Notes under the pieces: generated by a model
The model's database searches: none
The model's input: only the letters and a program-made list of their open reading frames with translations
What the model was told of the DNA's origin: nothing
Shown here: piece after piece, positions 58,213 through 64,000 of the stretch
Position numbering within the stretch: position 1 is the first letter of the stretch
Layout: each line of letters begins with the position of its first letter
Translations under genes and position numbers: made by a program
Source: Triparma columacea
Lineage: Eukaryota > Sar > Bolidophyceae > Parmales > Triparmaceae
Direction: 5' to 3'
Length of the DNA stretch: 64,000 nucleotides
Assembly (NCBI GenBank): GCA_030267965.1
Contig: BRYA01000580.1
Location: forward strand, 1 to 64,000

Positions 58213-60711
58213 TCACTTCTTCTTACCCCCACCATTCTTGCCCTTCTTCCCCTTCTTGCCCTTCTTGCCATTCTTCCCCGTCTCAACTGCTCCTTCCGCT
58301 ACTCCCACATCCGCTACTCCCACATCCGCAACTGCTCCTTCCGCTACTCCCACATCCGCTCCTCCAGCTGCCGCTTCCTTCCCTGTCTTGCGCCTCCCCT
58401 TGACCATTGCCTCACTCTCCCCCTTCTCGTTCAGCGGTCCCGTGCATTGCATCTTGTGTTCCCTCCAGTGCTTGAGCTGGCACTCCTTCGAGCAGTAGGC
58501 GACGTTGCGACAGGGGCACATTAGGAGCTTGTCACGCCCGTGCTCCTTGGCAGTTAGAGCCTCGCAAACCTCGCAGCAGAAGGGACGGCCTTGAAGGTAA
58601 TGTTTCGTGATGTTGGCGATTGTAGGATCGCATCTGGAACGATGGGGTAAACTGATTTTGTCTCGAACTACGTCGGAATCGGGCTTTCCGAGATGAAGAA
58701 ATGTTGCGAACATCTTTATTGCGACATCTCTACTAAGCCTAGAGTGTAATCCTTTGCACGCGTGGAGGCATACGCCCAACACATGATCCACGTCGCTGGT
58801 AGTTGGAATAGCACCGCGCGTGAGAAATAGCCTGCATATGTCGTGTGCTCCACAATTGACAGTATAACTAAGTGGTGAACCAACAACTCCATTAGGGTCA
58901 ACCACTATCTTGTTCACATTTGCTCCATGATCGAGAAGTGCTATGGCCTGATCAATGTGTCCCATTTGAACAGCATCCACCAAAAGGTTGGAATAGCCTT
59001 CCATCACCCCTTCAACTCCTAGGTCCATATTAGGGTCAAGTCCATGCTCTAAGAGCAATCTCAATATTGTTGAATTGTCACTATTCTTCATTGATATATC
59101 TGCGGCCCAGTACATGGCTTCCTTGTTGTCGAAACCGGCGTCTATGCTAAGCTTGACAATCTCAACATTGTCATGATGAGAGGCGAGTGAGAGGACTGAA
59201 GCTATGTTCCAGTTCGCAGTCGCCATGTTTGTATAAACGCCTAATAAAACCTCAGGACCATGTTCCTTGGCATACCCCTTGACGCGATCCCAGTCTTGGT
59301 CTAAAGCCCCCATTATACAAAACCGCTGACCGTCTGTCAAATCGTCCCAACTATGTACTGTCACATTTGTGGTCTCTGATGAATTGTGTGACGATCCTCC
59401 CGTCTTCGTCCCCTTCCCTGTCTTGGATCTTTTCTTGACCATAGCCTCACTCTCCCCCCTTTCGTTCAGCGGTCCCGTGCATTGCACCTTGTGCTTCTTC
59501 CAGTGCTTGAGCTGACACTCCTTCGAGCAGTAGGCGACGTTGCGACAGGGGCACATGAGGAGCTTGTCGCGTGACTTGGCGGTTAGAGCCTCGCAAACCT
59601 CGCAGCAGAAGGGACGGCCTTGAAGGTACTGTTTTGTGATGTTGGCGATTGTAGGATCGCGATAGGAAGAAAAGCGTAGTACGAAAGAATCGAATTTGTC
59701 TCGAACTACGTCAGAATCAGGCTTTCCGAGATGAAGAAATGTTGCGAACATCTTTATTGCGACATCTCTACTAAGAATAGTGTGTTCTCCTTTGCACGCT
59801 TGGTGGCACAATCTAAACACATTTTCCACGTCGTTGGTGGTTGGAATAGCACCGCGCGTGAGAAACAGCCTGCAGAAGTCGTGTGCTCCACAATTGACAG
59901 TACAAATAAGTGGTGAACCAACATGTCCACCAGGGCCACTCTCTGTCTTGTTCACATTTGCTCCATGATCGAGAAGAGCCATGGCGTGATCAATGTGTCC
60001 CCCTTCAGCAGCACGCATCAAAAGGTTGTTGTAAAAGACTTCCGTCAACCCTTCGAATCGTGGGTCAATGTTAGGGTCAAGTCCATGTTCTAAGAGCAAT
60101 CTCAAGATTGTCGAATTGTCACTATGATTCATTGATGTTTGTGCGGCCCAGTACATGACTTCCTTGTTGTCGAAGCCTGCCTCTAAGGTAAGCTTGGCCA
60201 TCTCAATATTATCGTTAAGAGAGGCGGCGGTGAGGACTGAATACATCTTCCATCCCTCATCATCATTCTTTTTATGAACGCCTAACAAAACCTCAGGACC
60301 ATGTTCCTTGGCACACCCCTTGATGAGATCCCAGTCTTGGTGAGCAGCCCATGCCAAGCAACACCGTTGACCTTCTGTCAAATCGTCCCAACTATATACT
60401 GCCCCATTTGTGGTCTCTGATGAATTGTGTGACGATTGTACCTCTGATTGTGATTCAAACGCGGGCGGCTTTCTGATGACACACGGGATGTCCTCTGGTG
60501 CGAATATGTTCCTCCCATCCTCTAGTGCAATTTTGTACGGCGCCACCTGCCCAGGTGGCCAGTTGTTCTCCCTGTAGCAAAGCTGCATGACAGTACCGTT
60601 ACCCCAATCCATTACAGAGTCGGGACCTATCCTGCACTGAACCTTGTCGCCAACCCGGAACCTAAGACTCTCTGGGTCAAGGTAATACTTGCCCTCTGAT
60701 TGTGCTTCCAT
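58213..60711 (-). CDS. Internally duplicated ankyrin-repeat/MYND-finger protein
   Basis: Single exon, 832 aa from the ATG at 60711 (an upstream in-frame TTG is not used). A short N-terminal domain (VGDKVQCRIGPDSV, YKIALEDGRNIFAPEDIP) is followed by two long near-identical halves. Each half has ankyrin-type helices (LLLEHGLDPN, AMALLDHGANVNK / AIALLDHGANVNK, RLFLTRGAIPTT) and a MYND zinc finger (CEVCEAL, CPCRNVAYCSKECQLKHW; at about 367-410 and 710-754). A Gly/Ala/Val repeat and Lys-rich tail end the protein. MYND fingers bind Pro-rich partners. The halves also match closely at DNA level, so the duplication is recent. Confidence 0.88.
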   Translation of the reverse strand: MEAQSEGKYYLDPESLRFRVGDKVQCRIGPDSVMDWGNGTVMQLCYRENNWPPGQVAPYKIALEDGRNIFAPEDIPCVIRKPPAFESQSEVQSSHNSSETTNGAVYSWDDLTEGQRCCLAWAAHQDWDLIKGCAKEHGPEVLLGVHKKNDDEGWKMYSVLTAASLNDNIEMAKLTLEAGFDNKEVMYWAAQTSMNHSDNSTILRLLLEHGLDPNIDPRFEGLTEVFYNNLLMRAAEGGHIDHAMALLDHGANVNKTESGPGGHVGSPLICTVNCGAHDFCRLFLTRGAIPTTNDVENVFRLCHQACKGEHTILSRDVAIKMFATFLHLGKPDSDVVRDKFDSFVLRFSSYRDPTIANITKQYLQGRPFCCEVCEALTAKSRDKLLMCPCRNVAYCSKECQLKHWKKHKVQCTGPLNERGESEAMVKKRSKTGKGTKTGGSSHNSSETTNVTVHSWDDLTDGQRFCIMGALDQDWDRVKGYAKEHGPEVLLGVYTNMATANWNIASVLSLASHHDNVEIVKLSIDAGFDNKEAMYWAADISMKNSDNSTILRLLLEHGLDPNMDLGVEGVMEGYSNLLVDAVQMGHIDQAIALLDHGANVNKIVVDPNGVVGSPLSYTVNCGAHDICRLFLTRGAIPTTSDVDHVLGVCLHACKGLHSRLSRDVAIKMFATFLHLGKPDSDVVRDKISLPHRSRCDPTIANITKHYLQGRPFCCEVCEALTAKEHGRDKLLMCPCRNVAYCSKECQLKHWREHKMQCTGPLNEKGESEAMVKGRRKTGKEAAAGGADVGVAEGAVADVGVADVGVAEGAVETGKNGKKGKKGKKGKNGGGKKK

Positions 60712-61209
60712 TTTTGAGCGAACCTGTCCCAAATTAGAGTTTATAGCGGCAAATTACGATGTGAAACTTATCAATACACCTTCAAGCTACTCCACTTAGG
60801 CAGAAGTATCGTGTAGGTGCTAATATTGGAGTCCAACCAAAAGTGACTGCCGCCGACACCAAAAAAGGCTCTGCTCTGCTTGTTGTCTGAGATGAAGAAG
60901 AAGCCGGATGAAGTTTGGGTGAAAGCTTCAAAAGTGACCCCGACAAAAGGTTATGTAACTTGGAAAGGGGGCTTCTAGGAGGCTTTTTAGGAGGCTTTTA
61001 TGTCCTCTTTTTCAGGTCATTTTTCTCCTTCTCCTCTTCATTTCTTTCTCATCTGTTCTGCCTCTTTTTCGCTCTTTTTGTATTTTAAAGTAGCTTAATA
61101 GGGTTAAAGGTGTAGAGTGGCTTTGAAATAGCTCTAAAGTAGCTCTGAAATAGCTCTAATATCTTCCTCTAATATCCTCCTCTGTCGATAACTGAGTTGT
61201 TTGTGTATT
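60712..61209. promoter_or_regulatory. Divergent intergenic region
   Basis: This spacer separates the minus-strand ankyrin-MYND gene and the plus-strand proteasome-like gene. Short repeats occur at 60975-61000 (AGGAGGCTTTT) and 61118-61165 (TAGCTCTGAAATAGCTCTAA phrases). No RNA gene seen. Confidence 0.4.
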
Positions 61210-62400
61210 ATGAAGGCATACAAACAACAAATACATCACACACGTCGTATACATCGCATGCATCCCCAACTATCCTTCATTCTCATCCTATTAGCCCTAA
61301 CACTGGTCTCAATAACAAGCTCCTCTATACCCCCATCATTGCGTCCTACAATAATAGCAATTAAAGGTAAAGATTATGTTATTATATCATCAACAACTAC
61401 TACTATAACACCATCAGGTATAACTAGAGGTATAGCACCAACAGGTGTACCAACAGCATCTACAGAGCATAATAAATCTCTAGCCACAACAAATATCCCT
61501 CCGACCAATCCTAACCTCAATCCTAACCCATTGCAAGACGATCTTACCTACTACCCACAAGCCTCAACATCACTCACAAACCAGGACATAGACACCTCAA
61601 TCTCCGTCCACGGTGGTGTCTTCTGGTTAGACTCTGACTACACCTCTGTCCTAAAAACGTGCGTTGACAGTATAGTCGCACCCACAACAAATGATGCCTC
61701 ACTTTCCTCTGCCTCTGTCTCATCTTCAGATTCGTCCTCTTCCTCCTCCCCCTCCTCATCTCCTTCTACTACCCTTCGTACCCCACCATCAATCCTAGTA
61801 GGTCTATCAATCCCCGACCCCGGTACGTTCGATAGGTTAAAGAGGTACCTTACAAGGAAGAACTTCAGGCGGTTATGGGGGACACATGGGGCTGGATTCG
61901 GTTGTGAGTATAACCCTAAATTACCAACCGAGAATACCTCACCTTCTGAAAGTGGCAAGGGAGGTGGAGGAGGTGGTATTAATAAGGACGATGTACTTAG
62001 AGATCTCTTCGGTATCTCCTCACCCAATAATGGGCCCCCTATTGGTGAGGGTGTCGGAGTCCTCGAGTGTGCTGAGGGATTACGTAAAGTAATCGAAGGC
62101 ATGGGTTCCCACACAACCGGTCTAGTTGGGGGTATCGAGGGTATGAGACCCGCTGTATATATGGTCGATGGGAGAGGCGGGAAACACGAGGTTGATTATT
62201 GGTGCGCGGGGGAGGGGGAGAAAGCTGTGGTTAGCGCGATTAAATGCAAGTGGAAGGAAGGTATGGGTAGAAGTGAGGGAGCGGAAACTGTAAGGGAAGC
62301 TTGGAGGGTATGGGAAAGGATGATGAGAGGAGGAGGGAACGAGGAGGGGAAGGTGGCGTTTTTACTGGATGAGAAGGGGGTGAGGAGAATCGTACTGTGA
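61210..62400 (+). CDS. Signal-peptide-bearing, divergent proteasome-beta-like protein
   Basis: Single exon, 396 aa from the ATG at 61210. An N-terminal signal peptide (LSFILILLALTLVSITSSS) is followed by PTIIAIKGKDYVIISSTTTT, which resembles the first strands of proteasome beta subunits (GTTxxGIKxKDGVVLAAD). A Ser/Pro-rich insert then precedes a C-terminal part with AVYMVDGRGGKHEVDYWCAG, AIKCKWKEGMG and AETVREAWRVWERMM, matching the last strands and helices of the Ntn-hydrolase fold. The canonical catalytic N-terminal Thr context is not preserved, so catalysis is doubtful. A secretory-pathway location for such a fold is unusual. It could also be a plastid-targeted relative. Confidence 0.5.
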   Translation: MKAYKQQIHHTRRIHRMHPQLSFILILLALTLVSITSSSIPPSLRPTIIAIKGKDYVIISSTTTTITPSGITRGIAPTGVPTASTEHNKSLATTNIPPTNPNLNPNPLQDDLTYYPQASTSLTNQDIDTSISVHGGVFWLDSDYTSVLKTCVDSIVAPTTNDASLSSASVSSSDSSSSSSPSSSPSTTLRTPPSILVGLSIPDPGTFDRLKRYLTRKNFRRLWGTHGAGFGCEYNPKLPTENTSPSESGKGGGGGGINKDDVLRDLFGISSPNNGPPIGEGVGVLECAEGLRKVIEGMGSHTTGLVGGIEGMRPAVYMVDGRGGKHEVDYWCAGEGEKAVVSAIKCKWKEGMGRSEGAETVREAWRVWERMMRGGGNEEGKVAFLLDEKGVRRIVL

Positions 62401-62644
62401 TGACAAACAAACCCACGGACCAACCACCCTAACCAATACCCTCTTTTTTGAAGATTTTTAAGAAGATTTTTATTGAACATTAATAAACTGCATTCATTCG
62501 AACTACACCACACCCGACCACCCCATATATATACACTGCTTGCACACCTTGGGAATCACTAGCGCTCCCTGCCCAAGAGCAAGCTATAATAAAGATTCTT
62601 AATAAGTTCTCAAATCCTGAATCAAAAAACAAAAAGATCGGACA

Positions 62645-64000
62645 ATGAATCATGACAACAAAAAACAAAAAACAATGCCTCTCCTACGCCTAATCTTCCC
62701 CCTTTTAATCGCCTCATCGGCGCTCGCTCTTAATCCGCCTTCTCAGATCCATTTATCCGTTGGTCTTGACCCTACAAAGATGAACGTTCAATGGTCGACA
62801 GAATCACCAACAGAAAACGGTAACTCTCATGTCTTATACGGTTCCTCCGCTTCCGACCTTTCCATGACGTCCGAGGGTGGTTCGTATCCCTTCACTGATG
62901 GGGGCGATGAAGGATACACGCAACACCATCATGTTGCTACTATGACTAACCTTGAACCCTCCGAAACTTACTTTTATAAAGTCGGAGACGATGAGGAGGG
63001 ATGGTCGGACGTATACGAGTTCATAGCAACGCCTGAGACGGGGACTATGGGGTCGCGTGGACCTCTTAGATTCGGTGTATGGGGAGATATGGGTAGTTCA
63101 AACGCTGCTATCCTCTCTTCAGTTACAGAGGAGGTAGCAGCCGGTAACTTCGATATGATCCTTCACGTCGGTGATTTCGCATACAACATGAACGACGACA
63201 ACGGTCGAAACGGTGACGTCTTCATGTCCAACATCGAACAAATGGCTACAAGAATACCTTACACGGTGGACCCGGGAAACCATGAGGTTGCGTACGACTT
63301 CAGCCATTATACGGAGAGATTCAGGAACATGCCGGTGAATGCGGTTGATACGCCGACTGTGATTACGGGGAATGGGGAAGCGCCTAATAACTGGTTCTAC
63401 AGGTGAGCTGAGTGTGGGCGTTTTGTGTATGTAATTGTGTGTGGTGTATATATATATGCGACCCGTGCTATTTCCTAACACACAAACACACACCCTAGCC
63501 ACGATTTCGGGAACGTTCACTTTGTCGCAATATCAACCGAGATATACTTCAACTACCCAGACCTCGTTGAGGCCCAGTACAACTTCGTCTCCAAAGACCT
63601 TGCGTCCGTTGACCGCTCCGTAACACCTTGGGTGATCGTTCACGGTCACCGTCCCCTTTACTGTTCCTGTGACTCAGACTGCGACACCGCTGCTGAGACC
63701 GTCCGTCTTGGTCCTGACGGTAAGTTTGGTATGGAGGAGCTCTTCCACGCTAACGGTGTAGACCTTTACATCTGTGGACACGAGCATAACTACGAGAGGA
63801 TGTACGATGTCTACAACGGTACTAGCACTCGCTCAACTGTGAACCCCCCGGCTACAACGTACATAGTTACGGGGGATGCGGGAGGACCGGAGAAACACGA
63901 GAGATTCAAAAGACCGAAACCTGATAGAGCGGCGTACAGGACTGCAGCGTATGGGTACAGTAGGATGACTGTGCATAATGATACGCACTTGTACTGGGAA
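62645..64000 (+). CDS. Purple acid phosphatase (cut by window end)
   Basis: Model so far: join(62645..63402, 63499..64000, continuing). Signal peptide at about residues 11-29 (MPLLRLIFPLLIASSALAL), then a fibronectin-like N-terminal domain and the metallophosphatase domain with all five PAP motifs: GDMG, GDFAYN (GDxxY), GNHE, VHGHRP (xxxH) and GHEHNYER (GHxH). These seven residues bind the Fe-metal dinuclear centre and the Tyr gives the purple colour. Secreted PAPs release phosphate from organic phosphorus, so the gene is probably phosphate-regulated (inferred). The start at 62645 or the Met at 62675 are both possible. The C-terminus is outside the window. Confidence 0.93.

Overview
This is a eukaryotic nuclear window with short GT-AG introns (mostly 70-250 bases, donors usually GTGAGT/GTAAGT) and densely packed genes on both strands. 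A light-harvesting protein with a bipartite plastid targeting signal (ASSQ|AFVP cleavage region), BspA-type leucine-rich repeats, several axonemal/ciliary genes and a START-repeat membrane protein together point to a photosynthetic stramenopile. Bolidophyceae/Parmales (Triparma-like) is my best guess, and it is an inference. I rebuilt exon structures by hand from splice motifs and frame continuity. For every multi-exon model the summed exon length is a multiple of three.

Layout. 1-1.15 kb is AC-rich simple sequence. 1.15-7.2 kb is a large minus-strand gene with START-like repeats and a membrane region; its 5' part is a tandem array of near-identical micro-exons. 7.6-16.1 kb holds an FkbM-type methyltransferase-like gene, a small unknown protein, ATP-type phosphofructokinase, a RidA-family protein, a CAT/condensation-like acyltransferase and a plastid thioredoxin-fold protein. 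16.7-19.3 kb has a BspA LRR gene and a Thr/Ser/Pro-rich protein. 19.4-24.8 kb has UVRAG/Vps38 (vacuolar sorting/autophagy) and an NVL/Rix7 AAA ATPase (ribosome biogenesis). 24.9-33.2 kb has a secreted beta-helix protein, an AT-rich island, a small membrane protein, a tubulin-tyrosine-ligase-like protein, a fucoxanthin-chlorophyll-type LHC and a HAD pseudo-enzyme.

33.8-49.7 kb has a gamma-carbonic-anhydrase-like protein, a VEFS-box (Su(z)12-type) PRC2 subunit, an EFHC1-type DM10 protein, a short two-exon gene, a Golgi glycosyltransferase-like gene, a small membrane protein, Arp3, IFT140 and a multi-pass membrane protein. 49.8-58.1 kb is one six-exon N-recognin (UBR box + ClpS-like domain + RING). 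58.2-64 kb has an internally duplicated ankyrin-MYND protein, a secreted proteasome-beta-like protein and a purple acid phosphatase cut by the window edge.

The genes are mostly unrelated housekeeping and accessory functions, as usual in a eukaryotic chromosome. IFT140, EFHC1 and TTLL share a flagellar theme. The most unusual structures are the micro-exon/intron array (5.6-6.8 kb), two short tandem duplications that each straddle a gene's stop codon (13.5 and 24.8 kb), an inverted stray copy of the IFT140 C-terminal tail on the other side of Arp3, and a 21% GC island at 27.1-27.4 kb.
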